Shown here in pieces: positions 9,358 to 18,411 of a stretch of 64,000 bases of DNA. A program made the position numbers and the translations under genes. The notes under the pieces are model-generated. The model was not told the origin of the DNA. It searched no databases and was given only the letters and a program-made list of their open reading frames with translations. Every line of letters starts with the position of its first letter. Within the stretch, counting starts at the first letter, position 1. Origin of the DNA: Io17-Chloro-G2 sp965226825 (GTDB lineage Bacteria; Chloroflexota; Dehalococcoidia; Lucifugimonadales; UBA3495); the NCBI GenBank assembly GCA_965226825.1, contig CBDDED010000003.1, positions 1 to 64,000 of the forward strand, given 5' to 3'.

Positions 9358-10745
9358 TCACGAGGCGGGGTTGGTCTGGGCGTCGTCCAGCCCGTCTTCG
9401 GTGGGGAAAGCCGCCGGAATCGGGCCATCAGGGGACACTACCTGCAGGTTCGATTGAGACCCGGCGTCACCTTCATCCCGCGCCAGCGACCTCTTGATAC
9501 GCTCAAGGTTGACTTCATCCTTGTCGGCGCCAATGAAATAGCATCCGTGCTTCCTAGCGGCCAGCGCAGTACTTGCCCTGTCTAGGGGAATGGGGTCACA
9601 GACCACCTGTCCGGGGCGGGCAAAGCGCTCGACAATCAGCGCCATGGCCTCGTCTAACGGGTTCCGCTGAAGGTGTTCTTCAGCCAGTTGATCGAGGGTC
9701 GGCAGCGCTATTACGTTGTCGCCTCCACTGAGCCTGAACCCCGGCTTGCCGTAGATGAGGAGGGACCTGCGACGGAGAGTGATCCAGTACGGGGGGCCCG
9801 CAGGGACCGATACACCCTGGTGTTGCAAGTCAAACTCGGAGATCCATTCAGGCCTGGGTGCTTCAGGCCCTCGAGCACCTGTGGCAACAGCATGCCGTCG
9901 TTCAACACCACCATCACCCCGTCCAGCTTCAGCGCATGGGCCGCAAAAGCGGCGAGGTCGGAGAACACCGGCAAGGACTCGGAACCGTACGGAGGATTGG
10001 TGATGATCGCATCCACGCTGGCCGGGGCTACCAATCCGGATAGGTCAGACACCGCGGAACAGTGCAAGGTAATGGTTTCATCAATCGATCTGGCCCGGTT
10101 TGACTCGATCGCCTCCGCGTCCTCCGCTTCCATCACTCGGCGTTTTATCCGCCGGACCGCGCTGGAGATAGTCTTGGACTCGCCTCTGAGCACCCGGTCC
10201 AGGGCCTGCTCCTGGACCTCTGCCGGCTGGTCGACCGCCTTGGCGGCGTCGCTTACCTTAACCCTTCCCGATTCGACCGCCTTGCGTAATGTCGAGATTG
10301 CCGCGCTGTCCTCCGCCAGCACCCGTCCGACGTTGGTGACCGACCTTCTACTAACCCCGAGACGAAGAGCAGCCTCCCCCTGGGTCATCTGGGGCTCTTC
10401 ATCTTGGGAATCTACAGGGCGGCCCGGCTTGGACATGCTGGACAGCTTGTAGCCCACAACAGCCCGTCCGCTGGTGTCCAGGACCCGGACCTCACCGTTT
10501 TTGTCCAATACAAATTGGACCGGGTCGTCGTCATCATCCAGGTACTCGAATCGTGGCTTCACGCCGGCCCTGATGCAGGCCGCGTAACGGTGGCGGCCGT
10601 CGATGATCTCTCCCCTCCAGACGGTGATGGGGACTCGTAAGCCGTTGGCCTGGATACTCTTTACTAGGCGCTCGAATTGAGCGTCGGTCATATCGGGAAA
10701 GAGGTGCGCCAGGTAGCTGATCGGGTATTTCTGATGCTCATCCAT
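9358..10745 (-). pseudogene. ParB-like domain fused to a DNA methyltransferase, frameshifted
   Basis: The N-terminal part (9711-10745) has a ParB/sulfiredoxin-like domain: LFPDMTDAQFERLVKSIQAN, then GEIIDGRHRYAACI. A ParB-type HTH follows (GEAALRLGVSRRSVTNVGRV). Next comes the methyltransferase motif IITNPPYGSE. Around 9850 the frame shifts, and the remainder continues in the frame of 9358-9828 with a C-terminal methyltransferase segment ending YFIGADKDEVNLERIKRSL. The expected AdoMet motif (DPFxGxGT) reads DPIPLDRAST, so it is degraded as well as frameshifted. ATG 10745 or GTG 10748 starts the gene, after AAAGAGGTGA. Phage and island orphan methyltransferases often have this architecture. 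Confidence 0.8.
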
Positions 10746-10843
10746 CACTCGAAGTCACCTCTTTGCTGACCGGTATCTCAAGAACCGGAGGCGGCCAGCC
10801 CGGGGAATGGGAGTGCCGGTCCAGCTTCCTCCCCAACGGAGAC

Positions 10844-10859
10844 TGCGCAATATAGCGCA
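10844..10859. promoter_or_regulatory. Palindromic site upstream of the ParB-methyltransferase gene
   Basis: TGCGCAATATAGCGCA is a 7-of-8 palindrome about 100 bp upstream of the start. The sequence after it (GTTAATCCGGG) also follows the matching site at 11372-11387, upstream of the second ParB-like gene. It could be an operator. No protein here is shown to bind it. Confidence 0.5.
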
Positions 10860-10875
10860 GTTAATCCGGGCTCCG

Positions 10876-11286
10876 CTAATACAAGGTTACCTCCATAGAA
10901 TAGAACTCAGCAAGCTGAAATCGTCCAGACCAGCTCTTTAATTTGTTGCTTGATGACCGATGCAATGGCCGCCGCGGTGTAATTGGGTCGGTTTGCCCTG
11001 GAAACCGGACCACCGGCACGGCGGTCGGCATCCGTGGCCCTGCAGGTCTCGGTTCCTTGGGTTGCCAAAACCGGGGTGGGCCGGCGCTGTCGTCCCGGAA
11101 CTCGAAATCGGGCCCCACACCGGCCTCGGAGCGTTCAACCTGACGGTGGCGACCGCTGGTCATCTCCCCTCGTCGAATAGTGAAGGGTTCACTGCGGCCT
11201 TTCTCACGAAAGGCCCGCAACAACTCGCTGAATCTCTCGTCGGGCATTTCATCGAAGACCTTGACCCTGTGTTTTCTCCTTCCCAT
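10876..11286 (-). pseudogene. Degraded second copy of the ParB-like domain
   Basis: Contains FDEMPDERFSELLRAF, GEMTSGRHRQVERSEAGVGP and FEFRDD. These align with FPDMTDAQFERLVKSI, GEIIDGRHRYAACIRAGVKP and FEYLDD of the downstream methyltransferase fusion. After the ParB domain the sequence becomes proline/arginine-rich and unlike any HTH or methyltransferase, and it ends early. The likely start is ATG 11286; GGTCAGCAAA precedes both starts. It is probably a tandem duplicate that has lost its C-terminal part. Confidence 0.65.
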
Positions 11287-11371
11287 TTGCTGACCTGAAT
11301 TTGAACGAGTGGATCCGGACGGCTTATCTTGAGGCGAGGGCTGGGTTACCACTTCATGCCGTTCCGGAAAC

Positions 11372-11387
11372 TGCGCAATGTTGCGCA
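11372..11387. promoter_or_regulatory. Palindromic site upstream of the degraded ParB-like gene
   Basis: TGCGCAATGTTGCGCA has arms TGCGCAA and TTGCGCA around TG. It is followed by ATTAATCCGGG, matching the context of the site at 10844-10859. The shared upstream element supports a tandem duplication that included regulatory DNA. Confidence 0.5.
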
Positions 11388-11389
11388 AT

Positions 11390-11806
11390 TAATCCGGGGC
11401 CACCTTATTTGAGATTTGGGGCGGGGCTCTCACTTACCTGGCTGTCCAGTTTTCCCGGTCCACCTCAGCCCGTGATCGGGCGATCCGTCCGAACGGGTCT
11501 GCGAAAGGAGCACTGGGTGTAGTGTTCAATGTTGCGAAGAGTGTTTTGGGCAACACCGAAGGGCTCGGAGAAAAATCCTCGCAGTTTTCGGCAGATGTGC
11601 TCGCTAAGTTGACTACGTCGGAAATGAGGGTAAGGGTAAAGCTCAAGTCCGTCCTTGACTTGCCCTGAGCGCTTCGTCGTTCTCGGTTGGCAGGTTGCGA
11701 GGGACGAGCTCCGTGGGAGCTAGAGGCTCTCTGTTGAGAGGTGCGGTTCGCGGCAGCGGTCGCCGTTGGTCCGGTCAATTTCTCGGTGAGATGGTCCTTC
11801 TCGTTG
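11390..11806. other. Gap next to IS5 copy 2 without a recognisable gene
   Basis: A minus-strand frame runs out of the IS and across this stretch (rich in Ser, Thr and Ala) but shows no motif. By the inversion model this DNA originally lay next to the left IS copy. It may be a fragment of a gene whose other part is outside the window. Confidence 0.4.
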
Positions 11807-11831
11807 TTAGAGGGTGTGTGAGAAATCCCGT

Positions 11832-12290
11832 TCAAGCTGGCTGGAGTCTTTTGAGCATGAGATGGATCATGGCTACATAAACCCAAGCCTCGCTGGTTTC
11901 CGGGAGGGCTTCATAGTCTTTGCTCAAGCGCCGGCAGCGGCCCAGCCACGCCAACGTCCGCTCCACCACCCACCGGCGGGGCAGCACCTCAAAGGAGTGA
12001 CTGTCCGGCCTCCGCCGGACCACGGTCAGCAGCCAACCGCCGGTGACCCAGGCCCAGGCTACCAACTTGCCAGCGTATGCCCCGTCAGCCCAGATCACTT
12101 TGAGCCTGGGAAACCGGCCCACCATTTTGCTCAACACCAGCTTGGCTCCATCCCGGTCTTGAATGTTGGCGGCATGTACCACCACGGCCAGGAGCAGTCC
12201 TAAAGTATCTACTGCGATGTGACGCTTGCGCCCAGCAACCTTCTTGCCTGCATCGTACTTGTCGGCATAGTAGCCTCTGGGCCCCCTTTT
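11832..12290 (-). CDS. IS5-family transposase, second (-1) frame
   Basis: The same catalytic segment as in copy 1, with VIWADGAYAG and the WVVERTLAWLGRCRRL region followed by SKDYE. It is reached from the first frame by a -1 shift on the A5G5 run (complement at 12282-12291). Conservation of both frames between the copies suggests selection or recent origin. No separate ribosome site is evident. Confidence 0.8.
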   Translation of the reverse strand, partial: KRGPRGYYADKYDAGKKVAGRKRHIAVDTLGLLLAVVVHAANIQDRDGAKLVLSKMVGRFPRLKVIWADGAYAGKLVAWAWVTGGWLLTVVRRRPDSHSFEVLPRRWVVERTLAWLGRCRRLSKDYEALPETSEAWVYVAMIHLMLKRLQPA

Positions 12291-12631
12291 TCCGTGGTCT
12301 TCACCGACTGGCTGTCGATGATCGCGGCGCTGGGCGCAGCCTCGTGTCCCTCAGCCTCCCGAACCCTGGGGCGCAGCGCCGCCTCAATGCTCTCCCAGGT
12401 CCCATCTCTGCGCCACTCCCGAAAATACCACCAAACCGTCCCCCAGGGCGGCAGGTCATGGGGCGTCATGCGCCAGGGTATGCCGCCGCGCAGCACATAT
12501 AGAACGCCATTTACTACTTCCCGCAAGTCTACGGTCCGAGGATGGCCCCTGGGTTTGCTTGGCGGCAGCAAGGGAGCTAATTCGGCCCACTGGGCGTCGG
12601 TCAAATCGCTGGGATAAGGTTTTCTGTTCAT
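12209..12631 (-). CDS. IS5-family transposase, first frame (complete)
   Basis: Starts MNRKPYPSDLTDAQWAELAP, the classic IS5 N-terminus, with a G-rich stretch upstream of ATG 12631. The body carries LRGGIPWRMTPHDLPPWG and the first catalytic Asp in AAIIDSQSVKT. After EKGG the conserved sequence continues in the other frame, and this one ends in a non-conserved tail of about 25 residues. An upstream in-frame start at 12661 would add an unlikely Cys-rich leader. Confidence 0.85.
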   Translation of the reverse strand: MNRKPYPSDLTDAQWAELAPLLPPSKPRGHPRTVDLREVVNGVLYVLRGGIPWRMTPHDLPPWGTVWWYFREWRRDGTWESIEAALRPRVREAEGHEAAPSAAIIDSQSVKTTEKGGPEATMPTSTMQARRLLGASVTSQ

Positions 12632-12711
12632 ACCCCCACAATAGCAAGATTGCTGACCCACTCCCCATGAGAAATTCGTGCAGGTTTAGCCCATTCTCAC
12701 ACACCCTCTTA

Positions 12712-13371
12712 TTGGAAAGGGCAACTGCCGCCCAATGGCTTCCAGACCCTCGACCATCAGGGATTGTTCACAGGGCAGAAGGGTAACGGCCTCGGTCCAG
12801 TCGGTGCAGCGTCGGTGGCCACCAGACTGTGGATGAAGGAGCCAACCAAAGGCCCGCCACAGTGGGCTACCAAGTCGATTTCCAGGAAACCCGATGGGGG
12901 GCGGTCCCATTCGTCGTAAATGGGAACTGGAACTTCGCGCCCCACGGAGTGTCTCCGTCCTCGCCGCCGCCGGGTGCCCGCGGTCGCCCTAACGGGCTTC
13001 AGCAACCGGACCAGGGTGGAGGCACTGGCGGAAAACAGACGGTCGCGCACGTCGTGGTGGAGCTTCAGGCGCCTGTGGTTCTCCATGGATTCCATCAGAT
13101 TGGACAGCGTCTTCCAACGATTGCCGCAGATGCGGTCGGCGGTCTCCCAGTCCACGATCACCGCTTCCCGGACGGCCTCATCGTAGAGGCGCCGGCCTGT
13201 CAATGGAGCAATTCTACCGACTTCCCGAGACGCGTGCTGCAGTGGACAAATGCCATGCCTGCGGTAATTGCCGGTGACAGGGATAAACTCGGTTAGGATC
13301 CCGCCTTGATCCTTCTTGGATGCCTGTTGGTATCTGTCCCGGACCGAGGCCAGGAGTTCCTGTTACGTCAT
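12712..13371 (-). pseudogene. Integrase-core transposase, N-terminal half (interrupted by IS5 copy 2)
   Basis: Reads leftward from ATG 13371, with a premature TAA at codon 3. It continues QELLASVRDRYQQASKKDQ, ILTEFIPVTGNYRRHGI, RRLYDEAVREAVIVDWETAD and PPSGFLEIDLVAHCGGPLVG, the last being the first rve-core Asp region. A frameshift near 12800 moves the tail WTEAVTLLPCEQSLMVEGLE into another frame. The protein ends LPFPI exactly at the IS target site. Joining the 787-1640 half restores LPFPIRGIDSDN, the expected spacing between the two catalytic Asp residues. It is inactive by several independent lesions. Confidence 0.85.
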
Positions 13372-13743
13372 CCTGGTGATTCCTCCACCCACGTGGTTGC
13401 CTCCCGTCTTTTCGGTAACATGTTAATTGAGGCAATCACTTTCCTAGAGTAACGATTTGGGTGAAGCAATGCGCCGGCAAAAGTAGTTGGCGCTGAACAG
13501 CCGGTGGACCGCCCGGACATCGTCCTGGTGCTCGTGTTACTATTGCAAACGTCCACTTTGACTTTGGGGGGGGCGTGGCGTCGGGGGAGGCCAGAATTGC
13601 CTTTCACAGTGTCTTCGTCGAGAGGGTGGCCGGTTTATCCAGTTCGGTGTGTGGAGCCGTCCCAAATAGTCCGGTAAGTTCCAGTTGCTTGTGTGGGGAA
13701 ACATGTGGGAAAACCGAGGAAAAGAAAGAATATCCCCGAGTTT
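13372..13743. other. Upstream end of the integrase-type element and junction with the PLD gene
   Basis: AATAGTCCGGTAAGTT at 13665-13680 matches the opposite end of the element (1674-1690) in inverted sense, so the element probably ends near 13680. To its right, a frame-shifted continuation of the PLD/P-loop gene (YDYFKTLLKTRGYSFF) runs into the element. No independent gene is evident. Confidence 0.5.
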
Positions 13744-15003
13744 TCAATAAGGTTTTGAAGTAATCATACCCCCACTCCCGCAGTTGCTCTGCCCATATAG
13801 GACGGCGAACATCGGCTGGTCGAAGCTGTAGATGTTCCGCCGCAGGGCCATGTTCCGCAAATCGCACATCAGCGGAGAAAAATAGAACCAGCACATAAAG
13901 GTGAAATAATCTCGCTGCAATCGAGGCACATCCCCTACAAACCCGTTTTCATAGTTGTTGAAGAACTCTAGCAGGGCCGCCACATCGTTCTTCAACTCCT
14001 CTGGGTCGGTTTCCAGGGACATTTCATGGTCCGATAGGTTGAACCGCCCATCTGCGTAGGAGAGGAAGGTTTGGGGTCCGCTATTTTCCTGGTCTTGGCG
14101 GGCCGTTACAATCCGGGTCATCTGTCGAACAATGCGGGAGTCCAAGTGGAGACGGCCGTTACGGTCGGGCCGCTGGTCGGCCAACGCTTTGGCAAGGACT
14201 GGCCTTATCTGCTCAGTCTGCACCAGGATACGATTGACGGTATAGGGAGCTTCGTCTTCGGAGGTGGCCGGCACATAAATTGTTGTTCCCTTGGGGTCGG
14301 ATTCGGCGTCGCGGAGAACCGGGGTCTCTTCTATGGGTATCAATTCCGCCGAGACCGGCTTTTCCCGAAGGGGTAGATGGCTGCTGGCAATGTCGCGGAC
14401 GGAACGGTATTGGTCGTTGTAATGGTCCCAGGCCGTCCTGTCGTCGTCGAATACGACGAGGGTTTCAGCTTGTCGGCCGGAGAAAGCGGTCTCCGACAGG
14501 TTGGCCGAGCCAACGATAACGCGCTGGCGTTCTGCGTCTTCCAGCAAATAGATCTTGGCGTGGGCGATTGCGTCCTTGACTACGTAAAACCGTGCGGTCT
14601 TGGCAATCGTGCGGTCGTAGATGATCCGACGGCGTTCCTCGGAAATTCCCTTGATGCCTACGAATCCTTTGCTCAGCCTTTCGTCAACAACTTTTTGAAA
14701 GGCCATGATATCTGCGGCATCCCTGGAGAGCACTCCGTTGTGGCCGAAGATGCACTCGAAATCATCGTAGTCGAAATCCCGCAACAACCCCAGAATCATT
14801 GGAATACTGGACGTGTAGGTCAACGCTCGCAGAGATGTAAAGCCTCTGAAGAGATCCATGTCGAACTGAGCCACCCGTTCGGCCCGTGCGTACACCACGG
14901 AAAGCCTTTGGCTGCGCGTTCGTGAGTCTGGGTCATCAAACGCGAATCCGGCTTGGGGGGCGAATAGTTCCGGTGCCTGATTAGATTCTTGCAATTGATT
15001 CAC
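13744..15003 (-). pseudogene. Phospholipase D-like protein with P-loop region, C-terminally truncated
   Basis: The N-terminal half has an HKD motif: AHAKIYLLEDAERQRVIVGS followed by ANLSETAF, as in PLD-family nucleases. About 200 residues later the protein reads FAVLYGQSNCG, the beginning of a Walker A-like loop. The frame then becomes GSGGMITSKPY and stops, while a plausible continuation (FKTLLKTRGYSFFSSVFPHV) lies one frame away and runs into the integrase-type element near 13680. I chose GTG 15003 because the upstream extension looks non-coding. PLD-ATPase proteins of this kind occur in defence islands, but that function is not shown here. It appears frameshifted at the P-loop and cut off by an insertion. 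Confidence 0.6.
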
Positions 15004-15116
15004 ATCCTTGATTCCGCTGCTCGCATGTTGTCTTGGTCGCAAGCAATCAGAATCACAACCCAATAGCGAAGTTTACGTGGGTCATATTAGCCCCATTAAC
15101 TGCTAGCTCCAGCCCC

Positions 15117-16037
15117 CTACGCCGCCACCCGGGGCATAACCTCCTGGGTGAACAGGTCCATGGAGTCCAGGAGCTGCTGCAGGCTGTGGCAGCCGTTGAA
15201 GTTGACCTGGAAGGCCTCCAGGCCGGCCTCCCGCCGGTAACGCAGCATGTCCTCCGCCACCTCGTCGGGACTGCCTTGGCCGGTGGGGCGCTCACCCTCC
15301 GGGTGGGTGTTGCCCGTGATGCCGGTGAAGTTCACTCGGAAGCTCATGCGGGTCACCGGCGGTTGCTCTCGCCCCATGCGGTCGCTGGCTGCTTTGAGGA
15401 TTGCCATGTTATCGATAAGGGTTGGCAGGGGTGTCGGCGTGGGCGCCCAAACCTGGGCGAACCTGGCGGCCCGTCGCAGGGATGCGCGGCTGGACCCGCC
15501 GACCCAAATGGGAGGATGCGGCTGTTGCAACGGCTTGGGGTTCACGTGCATGTCTTCGAAGTTGAAAAACTTGCCGTGGAATGTGGACTTCCCTTCCGCC
15601 CAGCAGGCCTTGAATATTTCCAGGTACTCGGTGGTGCGGGCCCCGCGTTCCCGGTAAGGCTCCCCCAAGGCCGCGAATTCTGACTCGCTCCACCCCGCGC
15701 CGGCCCCAATGATGGCGCGGCCTCCGGACATCTGGTCCAGGGTTGCGAACATCTTGGCGGTGACTACCGGGTTCCGATAGGGAAGAATCAGCACCGATGT
15801 CCCCAACATAGCCCGGCTGGTCTTGGCGGCTACGTAGGATAGCACCACCAAAGGGTCGTAAACGTTGCCCCAAGATTCGGCCAGCCTCGGCGAATCCTCG
15901 ACGATGACGTGGTCGTTGACCATGATGGCGTCAAACCCCTGCTCTTCGGCCTTGCAGGCCGACTCAACGATTCCCTGCGTGGTAGCTGGAAAGCCCAGGT
16001 AGTCGGCGTTGGGCGGCCTGAACGAAAACTGCACCAT
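15117..16037 (-). CDS. LLM class flavin-dependent oxidoreductase
   Basis: A 306-residue TIM-barrel oxidoreductase of the luciferase-like family, using F420 or FMN. Visible features are GFDAIMVNDHVIV, GTSVLILPYRNPVVTAKMFA, LDQMSGGRAIIGAGAGWSES and PPIWVGGSSRASLRRAARFA. I set the start at ATG 16037, preceded by GGGAGAG, which makes the protein the same length as its neighbour. It is a close tandem paralog of 16120-17040, with an identical FNGCHSLQQLLDSMD near the C-terminus. SAR202 lineages are known for expanded sets of such enzymes. The substrate cannot be read from sequence. cofE at 49206 makes F420 use plausible. Confidence 0.9.
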   Translation of the reverse strand: MVQFSFRPPNADYLGFPATTQGIVESACKAEEQGFDAIMVNDHVIVEDSPRLAESWGNVYDPLVVLSYVAAKTSRAMLGTSVLILPYRNPVVTAKMFATLDQMSGGRAIIGAGAGWSESEFAALGEPYRERGARTTEYLEIFKACWAEGKSTFHGKFFNFEDMHVNPKPLQQPHPPIWVGGSSRASLRRAARFAQVWAPTPTPLPTLIDNMAILKAASDRMGREQPPVTRMSFRVNFTGITGNTHPEGERPTGQGSPDEVAEDMLRYRREAGLEAFQVNFNGCHSLQQLLDSMDLFTQEVMPRVAA

Positions 16038-16119
16038 GTAAATCTCTCCCTGTACCTTTCTCAGTTGGCAAATCCAATTTCTTTGGGACCTTGTTTCTTC
16101 GGGGACCTTCGGCGTTGGT

Positions 16120-17040
16120 TTATCCCTGCACGGCAGGCCGGACATCTTTGGTAAAACGGTCCATGGAATCCAAGAGCTGTTGCAGGCTGTGGCAGCCGTT
16201 GAAGTTGACCTGAAAGGCTTCCAACCCCGCCTCTGCCCGATACCGCAACATATCCTGGAGCACTTCGTCCGGAGTTCCTTGGCCCGTGGGCCGTTGGCCT
16301 TCGGGATGGGTGTTGCCGGTGATCTCGGTGAAATTCACCCGGAAACTCATGCGGGTAACCGGCGGTGTTTCCCGTCCAATCCGTTCGCTGGCTCTCTTGA
16401 GGTAGTCCATGTTCCGGAGCAAATCCGGCAGCGGTGTGGGCGTCGGCGCCCACACCTGGGCGTAGGCCGCTGCTCGGCGCAGAGCGCCGCGGCTGGAGCC
16501 GCCAACCCAGATTTCCGGGTGAGGCTGCTGCAAAGGCTTAGGGACTACGTGCATGTCTTCGAAATCGAAGAAATCACCGTGAAAAGTGGTGGTCCCGGGC
16601 GCCCAGCAGGCCTTCCAAATTCTTAAGTACTCGTTGGTGCGGGCGCCCCTCTCGTGAAACGGGACCCTTAAAGCGTTGTACTCCGCTTCGTTGCCCCCGG
16701 CGCCAACCCCGGCAATGGCCCGTCCGCCGGACATTTGGTCGAGGGTGGCGAACATTTTGGCGGTGTTCATCGGATTGCGGTAGGGCATGATCATGACCGA
16801 CGTGCCCAAGCGAATTCGGCTGGTCTTGGCAGCTAGATAGGCCAACACCATCAGCGGGTCGTAGGTGTTGGCGAAGTAGGTGACCATTTGGGGTTCGTCC
16901 TGGACCAGAATGTGGTCGTTTACCATGCAGGTGTCGAAACCCTGCTCCTCGGCTTTGCATGCCGATTCCACTATCCCTTCGGTAGTGGCTGGGAATCCCA
17001 AATAGTCAGCGTTGGGGGGCCTGAACGAAAACAAGACCAT
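16120..17040 (-). CDS. LLM class flavin-dependent oxidoreductase (tandem paralog)
   Basis: 306 residues, exactly the length of its downstream neighbour and highly similar throughout (MVLFSFRPPNADYLGFPATT, LDQMSGGRAIAGVGAGGNEA, TGNTHPEGQRPTGQG). GGAGGAGG precedes ATG 17040. The pair is 82 bp apart on one strand and probably co-transcribed. Differences cluster after the barrel's glycine-rich loop (GGNEAEYNALRVPF against GWSESEFAALGEPY), so the two may act on different substrates. It is flanked upstream by acyl-CoA-dehydrogenase-like flavoproteins. Such genes are sometimes paired in two-component oxygenation pathways. Confidence 0.9.
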   Translation of the reverse strand: MVLFSFRPPNADYLGFPATTEGIVESACKAEEQGFDTCMVNDHILVQDEPQMVTYFANTYDPLMVLAYLAAKTSRIRLGTSVMIMPYRNPMNTAKMFATLDQMSGGRAIAGVGAGGNEAEYNALRVPFHERGARTNEYLRIWKACWAPGTTTFHGDFFDFEDMHVVPKPLQQPHPEIWVGGSSRGALRRAAAYAQVWAPTPTPLPDLLRNMDYLKRASERIGRETPPVTRMSFRVNFTEITGNTHPEGQRPTGQGTPDEVLQDMLRYRAEAGLEAFQVNFNGCHSLQQLLDSMDRFTKDVRPAVQG

Positions 17041-17151
17041 TGTGAGCCTCCTCCTTTACTAGGCGACTTGGTTTTAATGGGTGAGAGTGGTTATGAAAAG
17101 TCCATCAAGCCCCGGTGGCCAGGATACCCTACTATCAACCCAAGGGGTCTG

Positions 17152-18339
17152 CTACCCCATAGGGTCTGCGCCAGGCAACCCCAAGGCAAACTGCCCATGA
17201 ATTTCGTAGGCGGTGTCGCTGACCATCTGGTGCTGCGTTGACGCGTTGATGTCTCGCAGGCATTTCTGTAGCACGTGGGACTGGAAGTTGACCTCGCCGC
17301 CCCCGTGGCGATAGAGCTGTTGTATTACGTCGGCGGCAACCTGGCTGGCAAAAGCCGCGGTGGCCCGCATCCGTGCTTGCAGGGGAGGTTCGGGAGTGAC
17401 GCCGCGGCATACTGATTCCCAGGCTTCTTCCAGGGTTTCCACCGCCAATGCCCTGGCGGCCCGCAACCGGAGGTCGCACTGGCCCAGGGTCCTTTGGAAC
17501 CATTCCCGCCGGGACAACGGGTTGCTTCTTCCGTCGTAGCCTCGCTCCTTGGCTTGGCCCATTTCCACCGCCGAATCCAACGCCAACTGTCCCACTCCCA
17601 GGGCGAAGCCGCAATGAGGGGTAACCACTCCCCCCGGTCTCCCCAGCAAAGACGCAGGTCCGCCGCGGCGCGGCTTATCCGCCCAGGGGTCCCAGGTGAA
17701 CCGCTCCGGTATGAACAGGTCAGAAACCGAATAATCGCAACTGCCGGTGCCACGCAAGCCCATAACCTGCCAGTTGTCGTGAATCTCGACCTGCGAGACC
17801 GGGACGACCAGCCTTATCTGCCGCCGCTGGGACTGCTCGCCGCCAGCAACCCATGCCCCCGTGGTCACCCATTCCGAGTGACGAATCCCGCTGGCGAAGG
17901 ACCAGCGGCCGTTTAACCGGTAACCGCCATCGACGGGCGTGGCAGTCCCGGTGGGGGCGAATACGCTGGCGGCCTTGGGAACCCGGCGGCCGGGGAACAC
18001 CTCGTCAACTGCCTTATCGGGCAGGAACGCTGCTATGTTGGCGACGCTGCCTGCCGCGATCAACATGCACCAGCCCGCCGAAGGGTCTACGTGGCAGGCG
18101 GCCTCAGTCACTTCCAATTCCAGCAGCGGGTCGACTTCTCCGCCGCCCAATTCCGATGCGGTGGTAAAGGAGAAAAGCCCGGCTTGGTAAAGGGCATTGA
18201 CCGATGCTTGGTCCAGTGTGCCCCGATCTTCAGACTCTGCGGCTCCGGCGGTCAGCGTGTCCCGCACGCGCTCTACAGCGTCCAACAGCGCCAGGCGCTT
18301 TTCTTCTCTGGCGGCTGGAACGTTCAACTTATGTGCCAT
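17152..18339 (-). CDS. Acyl-CoA-dehydrogenase-like flavoprotein (monooxygenase type)
   Basis: A 395-residue protein with the ACAD fold. The N-terminal helices include LYQAGLFSFTTASELGGGEV. The middle strand region carries NGRWSFASGIRHSEWVTTGA and MGLRGTGSCDYSVSDLFIPE. The C-terminal helical domain has CDLRLRAARALAVETLEEAW. The GRWxFASG and GTGSxD patterns are typical of the HpaH/DszC-type flavin-dependent hydroxylases within the family. The catalytic Glu of true acyl-CoA dehydrogenases is not evident. I prefer ATG 18339, matching the N-terminus of the paralog (REEKRLALL). The substrate is unknown. Confidence 0.85.
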   Translation of the reverse strand: MAHKLNVPAAREEKRLALLDAVERVRDTLTAGAAESEDRGTLDQASVNALYQAGLFSFTTASELGGGEVDPLLELEVTEAACHVDPSAGWCMLIAAGSVANIAAFLPDKAVDEVFPGRRVPKAASVFAPTGTATPVDGGYRLNGRWSFASGIRHSEWVTTGAWVAGGEQSQRRQIRLVVPVSQVEIHDNWQVMGLRGTGSCDYSVSDLFIPERFTWDPWADKPRRGGPASLLGRPGGVVTPHCGFALGVGQLALDSAVEMGQAKERGYDGRSNPLSRREWFQRTLGQCDLRLRAARALAVETLEEAWESVCRGVTPEPPLQARMRATAAFASQVAADVIQQLYRHGGGEVNFQSHVLQKCLRDINASTQHQMVSDTAYEIHGQFALGLPGADPMG

Positions 18340-18411
18340 CCAAGGCCGGCGGCTCGACTGCGCCACGGTAAATCGTCACCAACCAGACGCTGCCGCCCGC
18401 CGCCAACAGAA

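Larger units (their letters stand above)
11810..12708 (-). mobile_element. IS5-family insertion sequence, copy 2 (complete, 899 bp)
   Basis: Bounded by perfect 15-bp terminal inverted repeats GAGGGTGTGTGAGAA (11810-11824 and, inverted, 12694-12708). It is flanked by TTA on both sides (11807-11809 and 12709-12711), the 3-bp TNA duplication typical of the IS1031-type IS5 subgroup. The right flank is the N-terminal half of an integrase-type transposase interrupted inside codon ATA. The left flank is unrelated to that gene, which points to rearrangement after insertion. Confidence 0.92.

Noticed and set aside
9673..10452. 259-codon plus-strand frame
   Set aside because: It is the antisense of the ParB-methyltransferase gene and has no motif.
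13368..13607. 79-codon minus-strand frame upstream of the transposase half
   Set aside because: No recognisable domain or ribosome site. It lies in the upstream end of the integrase-type element.
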